From Apilactobacillus apisilvae (GTDB lineage: Bacteria > Bacillota > Bacilli > Lactobacillales > Lactobacillaceae), in assembly GCF_023380225.1 (NCBI RefSeq), contig NZ_CP093362.1:868001-932000 (forward strand): DNA of 64,000 bases. The letters are read 5' to 3'. Of this stretch, positions 27,230-35,494 are shown one piece after another. The notes below the pieces were generated by a model. It ran no database searches and had not been told where the DNA came from. It was given only the letters and a program-made list of their open reading frames with translations. Each line of letters begins with the position of its first letter. The first letter of the stretch is position 1. The position numbers and the translations under genes were made by a program.

Positions 27230-28609
27230 TTATTTTTTCAAATGTTTAATCCCAATTCCTGTCACTGCACTTAATATAGAAAAAATTGGCGAAAGAATAC
27301 TTAGAAATACAAATGGTGCAAAATGACTTGCCGGTACATTTAACGTTGCTGAGATAAATGCTCCAGCAACACCCCAAGGAACTAAGTAGTTAATTACAGT
27401 TCCACCATCTTCTAGCGCTCTACTCAATGCAACTGGAGCCAATCCTGCTTTTTTGAAAACGTTTTTGAAAGCATTAGCTGGTAAAATTTCAGATAAAAAT
27501 TGTTCACCAACAAAAATATTAACTCCGATTGCAGTAAAGATAACTGTGACAATTAATTTAGCATCGGAATTTAATCGTTTAGCTAACGGATTAATAACAG
27601 CATCAATAATACCTAAATGCATTAATAATCCACCAAAAGCTAGCGCAATCATAATCAATGAAATAGTTCCCATCATTGAACTGATACCACCACGTGATAA
27701 TAAAACATCAACGGATTTATTACCAGTTTTAGAAACAAAACCATTTAAAATTAAATCATTTAACTTAATAATGCCAAAATGTGGGTGCTCAATAAATAAT
27801 AAAATTGATGATGCAATAATATTAATGAATAAAGTCGGAATCGTTGGGATGTGACTCCAAGCACAAATTAGCAGAAGTGCAACTGGTACAACTGCCCAGA
27901 TAGTAATATTAAAATTAGAATTCAATGTTGCGACAGTCTTGCTAACATTACCTAAACTAGCAGAACCACTACTATGATTTAAAAATACAAAGATTATAAA
28001 TGATCCAACCATTGCTGGAATTGTTGACCACATTAGGTTTTTGATATGAGCTATTAAGTCAGCACCAGCTACTGCAGATGCTAAATTAACCGTTGCTGAT
28101 AATGGCGAAGATTTATCGCCAAAAACAGCTCCTGAAATAACTGCACCAGCAATCATTGCTGGATTAATCCCCATTGTAATTCCAATTCCCATAAAAGCAA
28201 TTCCTAAAGTTGAAATAACAGTAAAAGCACTCCCAATCGCAGTTCCTACCAATGCACAAACCAAAAATATTGATGGTAAGAACCAATTAACATTAATCAA
28301 ATGAAAACCAAATACCATTAAACTGGGAATAACTCCTGATGCAATCCACACAGCAATTAAACTACCAATTAATATAAATATAAATAAAGGTACAATTCCA
28401 TTTTTAACCCCAACTATAAAGCCTTCATCAATATCATCCCATTGAAATCCTCTAAATTTAGCCCAAAAGACTAGCAATAAGATACCAACTAAAATTGGTA
28501 CTTCAGGTGAAATGCCTAATCCAATTACACCAAATGACATCATACAAATCATTATTAATAAGACTATAATTCCTTCTAATAAACTTACTTTTGGTTTTTT
28601 ATTTTCCAT
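27230..28609 (-). CDS. NhaC-family antiporter-type transporter, probably for tyrosine
   Basis: A 459-residue membrane protein with about 12 helices. The segment GAVISGAVFGDKSSPLSATVNLAS is the NhaC family signature. Family members include Na+/H+ and malate/lactate antiporters. Here the gene lies behind a T-box leader whose specifier reads TAC, a tyrosine codon. A tyrosine-regulated NhaC-type transporter has been predicted in other Firmicutes, so tyrosine uptake or exchange is the best inference. GGGAG lies about ten bases before the ATG. Ion coupling is not readable. Confidence 0.85.
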   Translation of the reverse strand: MENKKPKVSLLEGIIVLLIMICMMSFGVIGLGISPEVPILVGILLLVFWAKFRGFQWDDIDEGFIVGVKNGIVPLFIFILIGSLIAVWIASGVIPSLMVFGFHLINVNWFLPSIFLVCALVGTAIGSAFTVISTLGIAFMGIGITMGINPAMIAGAVISGAVFGDKSSPLSATVNLASAVAGADLIAHIKNLMWSTIPAMVGSFIIFVFLNHSSGSASLGNVSKTVATLNSNFNITIWAVVPVALLLICAWSHIPTIPTLFINIIASSILLFIEHPHFGIIKLNDLILNGFVSKTGNKSVDVLLSRGGISSMMGTISLIMIALAFGGLLMHLGIIDAVINPLAKRLNSDAKLIVTVIFTAIGVNIFVGEQFLSEILPANAFKNVFKKAGLAPVALSRALEDGGTVINYLVPWGVAGAFISATLNVPASHFAPFVFLSILSPIFSILSAVTGIGIKHLKK

Positions 28610-28699
28610 AATATAAACGCTCCCTAATTTTTTAATAGCATATGTAATTAATTAACGTTTAGATATCGAGGCTTACCCCCACAATTATTTTTTGTCATA

Positions 28700-28976
28700 A
28701 AATCGCTTCTTTCCATAAAAAAAGTCCCTGTTGTTTAAAACAACAGGGACGAATTAATTTTTATTTTACCGTGGTACCACCCAAATTAAGAATCTTAAAA
28801 AAGATTCTTCACTCTAGCTAGAAAATAACGGTTCTAGTTCCGTTCTGGGTAGACACTATCCAATGTATTTCATCAAAATTAACCTGATCGACTCGCAGCA
28901 ACCGTCGACTTCCTGACTCACAGTTAATTTGTTACTTAGTTTTGGAATATTCGTTTTTCTTGTATTAGGTTAAAAT
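28700..28976 (-). promoter_or_regulatory. T-box leader with tyrosine specifier
   Basis: On the minus strand the T-box GGGTGGTACCACGG (28782-28769) precedes a 13-bp terminator (28750-28738 with 28736-28724) and seven T. Stem I contains AAGTAAC near 28927 and GATGAAATACA, giving specifier TAC at 28867-28865 followed by the usual A. Uncharged tRNA-Tyr should permit read-through into the NhaC-family gene. The remaining 28610-28700 is leader without a convincing ORF. Confidence 0.92.
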
Positions 28977-28977
28977 A

Positions 28978-29006
28978 AGATTATCACTTTAATTTTGAAA
29001 AGTCAA
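28978..29006 (-). promoter_or_regulatory. Promoter of the tyrosine T-box transcript
   Basis: Minus strand: TTGACT (29006-29001), 17-nt spacer, TAATCT (28983-28978). It lies just downstream of the trxA stop codon. Confidence 0.65.
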
Positions 29007-29011
29007 TTAAA

Positions 29012-29332
29012 TTAAACTTCGTCCAATTTGCGATTTAAGTAGTGGGCCATTTTTTCGCTAGAATATAATCCGGTTACTTTTTCAACAGCCTTCCCATTTT
29101 TAAATAAGACAATACTTGGTAGTCCCATTACTTTGTAACTTTCAGCAATATCTTCATTTCCATCAACATTTATTTGACCAAAATGAATATCTTCTGAAAA
29201 TTGCTCTTCCATTTTGTTCATAACTGGTTCCATCATTTTACATGGGTTACACCAAGGTGCCCAAAAATCGATAACCGTTATTTTATTATCAGTTTCGGCT
29301 GATAAATTATTTCTAGTAATCTTAACTGAAAT
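29012..29332 (-). CDS. trxA: Thioredoxin, apparent ATT start
   Basis: The frame encodes a full 106-residue thioredoxin only if it begins upstream of the first ATG. VIDFWAPWCNPCKM (active-site Cys at about 28 and 31) lies before ATG 29236. An in-frame TAG at 29347-29345 bounds the frame, and no ATG, GTG or TTG occurs between. AGGGAGG (29346-29340) is followed by ATT at 29335 (4 nt) and 29332 (7 nt); 29332 fits best. The N-terminus SVKITRNNLSAET then aligns with Bacillus thioredoxin. The cis-Pro loop is GLPSIVLF. The active site has Asn-Pro instead of the usual Gly-Pro. It is translationally close to terC (about 16 nt). Confidence 0.88.
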   Translation of the reverse strand: MSVKITRNNLSAETDNKITVIDFWAPWCNPCKMMEPVMNKMEEQFSEDIHFGQINVDGNEDIAESYKVMGLPSIVLFKNGKAVEKVTGLYSSEKMAHYLNRKLDEV

Positions 29333-29348
29333 AATAGTTCCTCCCTAA

Positions 29349-30080
29349 TTACTTTTTTCGACGTACAAAGTGAATAATAATTGTTATAGCAAATGTAGCT
29401 AAAACAATTAATCCAAATTGTAATGGTGGTATTTCAATATCAATTGCTGGAATTGACAATACTAATTTCAATGCGATTACTGCAATTAAGAAATAAGCCA
29501 TTGATTTCAATTCTGGAATTTTCTTCATAACTAACATGATAACTTCAGCAATTCCACGCATACATAAAATTCCAATTAATCCACCAATTAAAACAACTAC
29601 TGGATTAGATGAAATAGCAAGAGCAGCTAAAACGGAATCGACAGAGAAAACAATATCCATAAATTCAATTTGTGCCACTGTCATCCAAAATTGTTTTCTA
29701 CTACCAGGCTTAGCTTTATTAGCCAAATTTTTCTTAGGCTTTTCGCGACCAAAGAAGTGTTTATATGCTAAATAAAACAGATACAATCCACCAATGATTT
29801 TAATTTCCCACAGATGAATAAGGAACGTTCCTAGCCCAATTATTAGAAATCTAAACACATAAGAACCCCAAATACCATAGAATAAAGATTCTTCTTGTTC
29901 TTTTTTGTTTGGTAGTACTTGTGTTTGCGCCGCTAAAACAACAGCATTATCAACAGATAATAAACATTCAATCAATACCAAAGATAGGATAACAATCCAA
30001 GCATCTTCAGAAGTTATAACATTCATCCAATTATTTCCATCGAAAAATGGACCATATAATTTATTTAATATAGATAACAA
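29349..30080 (-). CDS. TerC-family integral membrane protein
   Basis: A 243-residue protein with seven or more membrane helices. The TerC signatures LIECLLSVDNAVVLA and IEFMDIVFSVDSVLAAL contain the paired Asp residues expected for metal binding. Family members in Firmicutes are linked to manganese export, including metal supply to secreted enzymes. The start is TTG 30080 with AGGAG seven bases upstream. The stop is followed at once by the trxA ribosome site, so terC-trxA form an operon. Manganese export is an inference. Confidence 0.85.
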   Translation of the reverse strand: MLSILNKLYGPFFDGNNWMNVITSEDAWIVILSLVLIECLLSVDNAVVLAAQTQVLPNKKEQEESLFYGIWGSYVFRFLIIGLGTFLIHLWEIKIIGGLYLFYLAYKHFFGREKPKKNLANKAKPGSRKQFWMTVAQIEFMDIVFSVDSVLAALAISSNPVVVLIGGLIGILCMRGIAEVIMLVMKKIPELKSMAYFLIAVIALKLVLSIPAIDIEIPPLQFGLIVLATFAITIIIHFVRRKK

Positions 30081-30152
30081 CTAAGGTCTCCTTTTAAATT
30101 TATTTTTGTACTACACATTATATATTAAAATCAACAAAAAGGATAAATAATA

Positions 30153-30818
30153 TTAACCATTTACTGCTTTATCGTCGTATTTTTCTAAGTTATATTGACG
30201 AATCAGATTAATTAAGGACTTAGAATAGTTAGGATCAGTTGCATAACCATTTTCCTGTAACATCTTAGCTTGTTCAACGTAACTTGAAACATTCTTTTTC
30301 TTAATAAAGTTTAAAGCAATTACTCGATCATGATTTTCAATTGCTTCCAAAATACTTGGATACTTTCTAAAAGTAGCCGGAACAGAAACTTTTTTCTGAT
30401 CACCTTCACGGACAATTTTAGCGCCCTTTGGCGTTTGAGTGTCATTACTTACATATTCATCAGTATAATAACGAATTGATTGCCCTTTATAATGGCCTTT
30501 AATCCCAAAAATATTATTAGCTTTCTTATAAAGTGCAGAAGTTCCCCAATTAGATTCTTGAATTGCTTGAGCTACAACAATACTTGGAAGTACTTGATGG
30601 TTCTTTTTATAAACTTTGATTGATGGTTCAGCAATACTAACAGCAAATTTGTGTTTAGCTTCTGCTTCTTTCTTTTGCGTCTCAGCAATTTGGTTCTGAT
30701 TATTTTGCAACTGTTGATTTTGCTCCATATTAATATGCACAGATTTAGCTAATTTAAATCCCAAAAAACCAATCACTAAAATTATGATGATTCCAATCAT
30801 CCATTTAAACTTCTTCAT
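30153..30818 (-). CDS. Membrane-anchored glucosaminidase (GH73-like)
   Basis: A 221-residue protein: an N-terminal membrane anchor (WMIGIIIILVIGFLGF), a short Gln-rich helical linker, and a glucosaminidase domain. SIVVAQAIQESNWGTSALYKKANNIFG style motifs hold the catalytic Glu (in QESNWG). It should cleave peptidoglycan between N-acetylglucosamine and the next sugar outside the membrane. No separate wall-binding domain exists. GGGAG precedes the ATG. The MerR-family gene lies 27 nt upstream on the same strand, so they may share a transcript. Confidence 0.87.
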   Translation of the reverse strand: MKKFKWMIGIIIILVIGFLGFKLAKSVHINMEQNQQLQNNQNQIAETQKKEAEAKHKFAVSIAEPSIKVYKKNHQVLPSIVVAQAIQESNWGTSALYKKANNIFGIKGHYKGQSIRYYTDEYVSNDTQTPKGAKIVREGDQKKVSVPATFRKYPSILEAIENHDRVIALNFIKKKNVSSYVEQAKMLQENGYATDPNYSKSLINLIRQYNLEKYDDKAVNG

Positions 30819-30844
30819 TTTTATAAATTCTCCCTAGGGGTTGC

Positions 30845-31285
30845 TTATTTTTTAATAACTTTATAACTAACTGAATCCTCATTATCTATAAAACCATATA
30901 AGATTGAAGTCTGTTCTTTATCAAAATATCCTAAATTAATGGCTGGTCTATCATTTACATTTTCTATTCCTTGAAAAGAATTAGTCATAAAGTTTCTCAG
31001 TAATTTCATATTTTTTAAATTTTGTTTTGCAAATTCATGTGATTTAGCAAGCGTGAATCCTTGATTTAAATAATATTTCATTAAATTAATACACATAAAG
31101 TTTTTCATATCAAAGACACGTGATTCACCACATTTATTTCGCATAGATTGAATGTAGCCTTTTTGTTCCCAATATCTTAATTGTCTAGTTGATACATTTA
31201 GCATTTTACTAACTTCACCAATTCTAAAAATAAGATTATCTAAGTTTAAGGCCTTAGGAAAAATCATTTTTGCTCCATTATTCAT
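30845..31285 (-). CDS. MerR-family transcriptional regulator (GlnR/TnrA-like HTH)
   Basis: A 146-residue protein with an N-terminal winged helix-turn-helix, FRIGEVSKMLNVSTRQLRYW, followed by EQKGYIQS. This motif is closest to the GlnR/TnrA branch. The C-terminal region is helical and then distinct, without the canonical GlnR tail or metal-binding cysteines. It is upstream of the glucosaminidase gene and divergent from the NlpC/P60 gene. Control of wall hydrolases is a plausible guess, no more. Confidence 0.75.
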   Translation of the reverse strand: MNNGAKMIFPKALNLDNLIFRIGEVSKMLNVSTRQLRYWEQKGYIQSMRNKCGESRVFDMKNFMCINLMKYYLNQGFTLAKSHEFAKQNLKNMKLLRNFMTNSFQGIENVNDRPAINLGYFDKEQTSILYGFIDNEDSVSYKVIKK

Positions 31286-31498
31286 TGTATTTTCCTTTCA
31301 TTCATCTACAAATAATTATAAAACTAAATATTAATTTAGCATAGTTTTTATTTTCTTTCATTAATTTAACCAAATAAAATTGTAAATTGAACAAAAAACA
31401 ACGATTTAATCGGAATGAAACCGCTTTGTCATACTTTTGCAACATTCTTCTACTATCATATGAAGTATAAATTAAATCGTAGGAGGACATTTTTAGAG

Positions 31499-31969
31499 AT
31501 GAAAAAATATTTTACAAAACTAGCGTTTACATTAGTTGCATTTACTTCACTATTATTTATGGGATCAGCAATGAACAATAATGCCCATGCTGATTCTAAT
31601 AATGACTTTCAACAAGTTTATTCAGTAGCAAAATCAAAATTAGGTAGTCCATACATATACGGAGCTACTGGATCAAATGCATTTGATTGTTCAGGCTTCA
31701 CAAGTTACGTTTATAAAAATTCTTTAGGTATTAAATTACCAAGAACTGCGCAAGCTCAATATAATGCTTCCAATAAAGTGTCACGTAATAACTTACAAAA
31801 AGGTGATTTAGTATTTATTGGTGGTTCTACAGCAAGCATCTATCACGTTGGAATGTACGTTGGTAATGGAAAAATGATTGATGCTCAAAACCGTGGTGTA
31901 GTTAGCGAAAACATCAATGCTCCTTGGTGGAATGTCGTTGGTTACGGTCACGTTGATACAAACGATTAA
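31499..31969 (+). CDS. Secreted NlpC/P60 peptidoglycan endopeptidase
   Basis: A 156-residue protein: signal peptide (MKKYFTKLAFTLVAFTSLLF, ending near AHA at residue 31), then a bare NlpC/P60 domain. Catalytic Cys is in FDCSGFTSYVY and His in YHVGMYVGNG. It should cut peptide stems of peptidoglycan. ATG 31499 is 12 nt from AGGAGG, a long spacing, but is the only start that gives a proper signal peptide. No LysM domain is present, so localisation must rely on other contacts. Confidence 0.88.
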   Translation: MKKYFTKLAFTLVAFTSLLFMGSAMNNNAHADSNNDFQQVYSVAKSKLGSPYIYGATGSNAFDCSGFTSYVYKNSLGIKLPRTAQAQYNASNKVSRNNLQKGDLVFIGGSTASIYHVGMYVGNGKMIDAQNRGVVSENINAPWWNVVGYGHVDTND

Positions 31970-31988
31970 AATCTCTAAAAATGTCAAA

Positions 31989-32026
31989 AAAAGTGCTCTC
32001 TAATCAAAAAATTAGGGAGCACTTTT
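31989..32026. terminator. Bidirectional terminator after the NlpC/P60 gene
   Basis: A 16-bp stem with one G-U pair between 31989-32004 and 32011-32026, followed by T. It also lies just after the stop of the minus-strand gene ending at 32030. Confidence 0.82.
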
Positions 32027-32029
32027 TTA

Positions 32030-32290
32030 TTAACTTAACTTTTTATTATAATATTTAGACGCTATTTTATGATATCTTAATTGATCTAAGGTACGATAAA
32101 TTATCATTCTTAGTTCATGTATCTTAATTATTTTATATGATGATAATTGAACTAAAATTAACCGTTCAGTTCGATAAACAATTTCTTGATTATCTGTTAA
32201 TGACAACAAATCATCATGTAACATATTCGGAAGAAACGTGATTATTTTACCACTATTCAATTTAATATCTAAAGCCATCTTAGTTTGCAT
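32030..32290 (-). CDS. Hypothetical protein, 86-87 aa
   Basis: I do not recognise this protein. It is basic, with an N-terminal strand-rich part (MALDIKLNSGKIITFLP) and a helical C-terminus with many Tyr and Lys. A strong GGGGAGG site lies 7 nt before a TTG (32293) and 10 nt before the adjacent ATG (32290), so the exact start is ambiguous. It has its own terminator and seems to be a single gene. Confidence 0.6.
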   Translation of the reverse strand: MQTKMALDIKLNSGKIITFLPNMLHDDLLSLTDNQEIVYRTERLILVQLSSYKIIKIHELRMIIYRTLDQLRYHKIASKYYNKKLS

Positions 32291-32487
32291 CAATAAATAA
32301 CCTCCCCAAATATGTACACATATATTTTACAATAAAAAGCAATCTTTTCCAACTACATATAGTGCTTTAATTTAAAAAAGCCTATATGTTGTGTAATAAA
32401 ATTCTTTAAATAAATAAAAGCATGTTATTTTATGATTTGTCTGTTAATATTAGAATTATTATGAATTATATAAAAGGAGTTATAAAG

Positions 32488-34617
32488 TTGAGAGCGATTA
32501 AATACCTTCGCACAAAATTGAGTACTCGAATAGGATTTTTTAGTCTACTAGTATTTCTCTTTTGGCTAAAAACTATATACGCATATTTTTATGATTTTCA
32601 ATTAGGAATAAATAGCCCATTTGAATATATTGTAGCTTTAATAAATCCGGTTGCAACAACATTATTTATGTTCGGAATTGCAATGTACATTAAACCCAGC
32701 CGATTATTCTACCCTATAATATTAATTTTAGATATATTAAATACTGTATTATTGTATTTAAACGTTATCTACTTTCGTGAATTCACTGATTTTATGACCA
32801 TAAGTACCATGACTGGTTATTCAAAAGTTAATCAAGGACTCAGTGGTTCATCACTAGCTTTAACAATGCCCCACGATATTTTCTTTTGGACTGATATTGT
32901 AATTGTTTTATTATTATTATTATTTAGATTTATTAGAATAGATAAAAATAATTTTGGATTTAAAAAGTCTTTTACAATAACTTCAATAGCAGTTTTATTA
33001 TTCACTATTAATTTATCATTAGGTGAAATGGATCGACCACAGTTACTAACTAGAACTTTTGATCGAACTTACATAGTAAAATACTTAGGAATTGATTCTT
33101 TCACTATGTATGATGCAATTAAGCAACAACACAATAACGATTTAAGAGCAATGGCTACTAAGTCAGAAATGAATGACGTATTAAAATATACTCGTAAACA
33201 TTATGCAGAACCAAATAAAAAAATGTTTGGTATCGCTAAACATCGTAATGTGATTGTTATTCATTTGGAGAGTTTCCAACAATTTCTGATTAATAAAAAA
33301 GTAAATGGTAAAGAGGTTACACCATTTTTAAACAGTCTTTATAAGAATAAATCAACATATTCATTTGACAACTTTTTCCATCAAGTTGGACAAGGTAAGA
33401 CTTCAGATGCAGAGAATATGCTAGAAACTAGTACATTTGGACTACCACAGGGGTCATTATTTACCCAATTTGGTAGTGATAATGTCTTCCAAGCAGCCCC
33501 TGCTATTCTAAAACAACAGGGAAACTATAATAGCGCTGTTTTTCATGGTAACGTTGCCAGTTTCTGGAATCGTAATAGTGTTTATAAAAATATGGGATAT
33601 CAATATTTCTTTGATTCTAGTTATTATGATACTTCTGGTGATAAGTCTTTAGGATATGGCTTAAAAGATAAACTATTATTTAAAGATTCAATTAAGTATT
33701 TGCAAAGATTGCAACAGCCTTTTTATGCAAAATATATCACTGTAACTAATCATTTTCCTTATACTTTAGATGCTGAAGACTCTAACTTTAAAACCACTAA
33801 TACTGGTGATAGTAATGTAGATAATTATTTCAAGACCGCCCATTATTTAGATCAATCAGTTAAAGAGTTTTATAATTATTTGAATAAAACTGGTCTACTT
33901 AAAAAATCAATAATCATGTTATACGGTGATCATTATGGAATTTCTAATTCTGAAAACCCTAACTTAGCAAAAGCAATCGGCAAAAATCCAGACAATTGGA
34001 ATGATTTTGATAACGCTCAACTACAAAGAGTTCCATTAATGTTTAACATTCCTGGTAATAAAGGTGGCTATATCGATCATACTTATGGTGGTGAAATCGA
34101 TGTTCTACCTACTTTACTACATTTATTAGGAATTAATACTAATCAATATGTTCAGTTTGGAACCGACCTATTTTCAAACGACCATGATACTGTTGTTGCA
34201 TTTAGAAATCGCGATTGGGTAAGTACCAAATACACTTCAATCGGTGGAACTATCTACAACAATAAAAATGGTAAAGTTATTAACCCTAGCCCTAGCAAAC
34301 GTCGCGTATTTAATAAAATGCAAGCACGAGTTAATACTGAACTGTCCTTTTCAGACGAATTAAATGAACAAAACTTACTTCGTTTCTATAATCCAAGTGG
34401 TTTTACACCTGTTAATCCCAAAGATTATAGTTATACTAATGGCTTACAAAAAGAAAAAGGAAAAGAAACTGAATTAGGTAATAAGTCAAATAGTCTTTGG
34501 AGTAAAAACAAAGGAACCTCAACAGAAAATCTATATAAAACCGATGCACCTGAACTAATGCATCAAAATACTGGTTCTTCTAAATTAAACAAATCAAAAC
34601 AAAATTTAGATAATTAA
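32488..34617 (+). CDS. ltaS: LtaS-type lipoteichoic acid synthase / phosphoglycerol transferase
   Basis: A 709-residue protein: five N-terminal membrane helices, then an extracellular sulfatase-fold domain. The nucleophile Thr is in GQGKTSDAENM. Metal-binding features include NVIVIHLESFQQF and MLYGDHYG. It should polymerise glycerol phosphate from phosphatidylglycerol onto the glycolipid anchor at the outer face of the membrane. The TTG at 32488 is chosen: AAAGGAG lies 8 nt before it, and the upstream in-frame ATGs lack a site. The C-terminal 80 residues are Lys/Asn/Ser-rich and look disordered. A close relative modifying lipids is possible. Confidence 0.88.
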   Translation: MRAIKYLRTKLSTRIGFFSLLVFLFWLKTIYAYFYDFQLGINSPFEYIVALINPVATTLFMFGIAMYIKPSRLFYPIILILDILNTVLLYLNVIYFREFTDFMTISTMTGYSKVNQGLSGSSLALTMPHDIFFWTDIVIVLLLLLFRFIRIDKNNFGFKKSFTITSIAVLLFTINLSLGEMDRPQLLTRTFDRTYIVKYLGIDSFTMYDAIKQQHNNDLRAMATKSEMNDVLKYTRKHYAEPNKKMFGIAKHRNVIVIHLESFQQFLINKKVNGKEVTPFLNSLYKNKSTYSFDNFFHQVGQGKTSDAENMLETSTFGLPQGSLFTQFGSDNVFQAAPAILKQQGNYNSAVFHGNVASFWNRNSVYKNMGYQYFFDSSYYDTSGDKSLGYGLKDKLLFKDSIKYLQRLQQPFYAKYITVTNHFPYTLDAEDSNFKTTNTGDSNVDNYFKTAHYLDQSVKEFYNYLNKTGLLKKSIIMLYGDHYGISNSENPNLAKAIGKNPDNWNDFDNAQLQRVPLMFNIPGNKGGYIDHTYGGEIDVLPTLLHLLGINTNQYVQFGTDLFSNDHDTVVAFRNRDWVSTKYTSIGGTIYNNKNGKVINPSPSKRRVFNKMQARVNTELSFSDELNEQNLLRFYNPSGFTPVNPKDYSYTNGLQKEKGKETELGNKSNSLWSKNKGTSTENLYKTDAPELMHQNTGSSKLNKSKQNLDN

Positions 34618-34622
34618 ATTGT

Positions 34623-34658
34623 AAAAGGCGAGCATTTATAAAATTGTTCGCCTTTTAT
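34623..34658 (+). terminator. Terminator of ltaS
   Basis: AAAAGGCGAGCA pairs with TGTTCGCCTTTT (one G-U), followed by T residues. Confidence 0.82.
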
Positions 34659-34726
34659 TTTTAAAATTATTATTTTTATTCTAAAATAAGAGAAACAATT
34701 TATATTAATAAGTGAGCGTTTAAATT

Positions 34727-35494
34727 ATGAAAAGATTTCAAAACAAAAAGATTGAATTAATATACAGTATTTTTATTATTTTAGTAGCACTATTATCAGT
34801 GGCTTTAGTATTTCTAGATTACTTTCACTTTATAAACATTTATCATGGGATTTTATTCAAAATTTATTATGGAATTTGGGTATTTTATATTCTAGACTAT
34901 ATCAGTGGATTTTTTATGGCAAAAAATAAAAAGCAATTCTTACTAGAAACTGCCCTAGATTTAGTTTCATTAATTCCTGCTCATCCTGTCTTTGTAATTT
35001 TTCGATTATATAGAGTTATTAGGATAATTCGTCACTATAATATTTTCTGGAAATTTGGCTGGGATGGTAAAATAACTAGCGGATTACACAGATTTATATA
35101 TGACACTGGATTTATATATTTATTTTCCGTCAGTATTGTTATTTTAATTTTAAGTGCATTAATTTTTTCATATTTTGAGCATTATAATTTATCAACATCC
35201 CTTTGGTGGGCAATAACAACTGCTACCACTGTTGGTTATGGAGATATTGCACCTCAAACTGCTGGCGGAAGATGTATTGCCGTCTTTCTAATGTTTGGTG
35301 GGGTTGGCTTTATTGGTTTATTAACATCAACCATTACTGATTTTTTTACTCATGATAGTAGCAATGCTACCGATGATAAAATTGATCAATTAAGTCAACA
35401 AATTCAACAACTAACTAATCAAGTTGATAATTTACAAAAAAATTTAAATAAAAAAAATACTCCTCAAAAGAGGAGTATTAAAAAACATCATTAA
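34727..35494 (+). CDS. Voltage-gated-type potassium channel
   Basis: A 255-residue protein with about six membrane segments. FRLYRVIRIIRHYN (about 92-105) is an S4-like helix with regularly spaced Arg. TTATTVGYGDIAP (about 165-177) is the K+ selectivity filter. The C-terminus (about 220-250) is a coiled coil (KIDQLSQQIQQLTNQVDNL) that probably assembles the tetramer. The last codons also form the terminator hairpin of the convergent gene, and the two stop codons overlap. It should control K+ flux and membrane potential. Confidence 0.88.
   Translation: MKRFQNKKIELIYSIFIILVALLSVALVFLDYFHFINIYHGILFKIYYGIWVFYILDYISGFFMAKNKKQFLLETALDLVSLIPAHPVFVIFRLYRVIRIIRHYNIFWKFGWDGKITSGLHRFIYDTGFIYLFSVSIVILILSALIFSYFEHYNLSTSLWWAITTATTVGYGDIAPQTAGGRCIAVFLMFGGVGFIGLLTSTITDFFTHDSSNATDDKIDQLSQQIQQLTNQVDNLQKNLNKKNTPQKRSIKKHH
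35456..35479 (-). terminator. Terminator of the FNR gene, embedded in the channel coding region
   Basis: AATACTCCTC (35456-35465) pairs with GAGGAGTATT (35470-35479) over AAAA, and a long T run follows on the minus strand. It lies entirely within the 3' end of the K+ channel gene. Confidence 0.82.

Noticed and set aside
28651..28719. Short ORF (about 22 codons, MERSDFMTKN...) between the tyrosine T-box terminator and the NhaC gene
   Set aside because: The ATG directly follows the terminator T run without a ribosome site; no sign of translation.
31302..31490. Minus-strand ORF in the leader of the NlpC/P60 gene
   Set aside because: No ribosome site, no recognisable motif, and it covers the promoter region of the divergent genes; probably chance.
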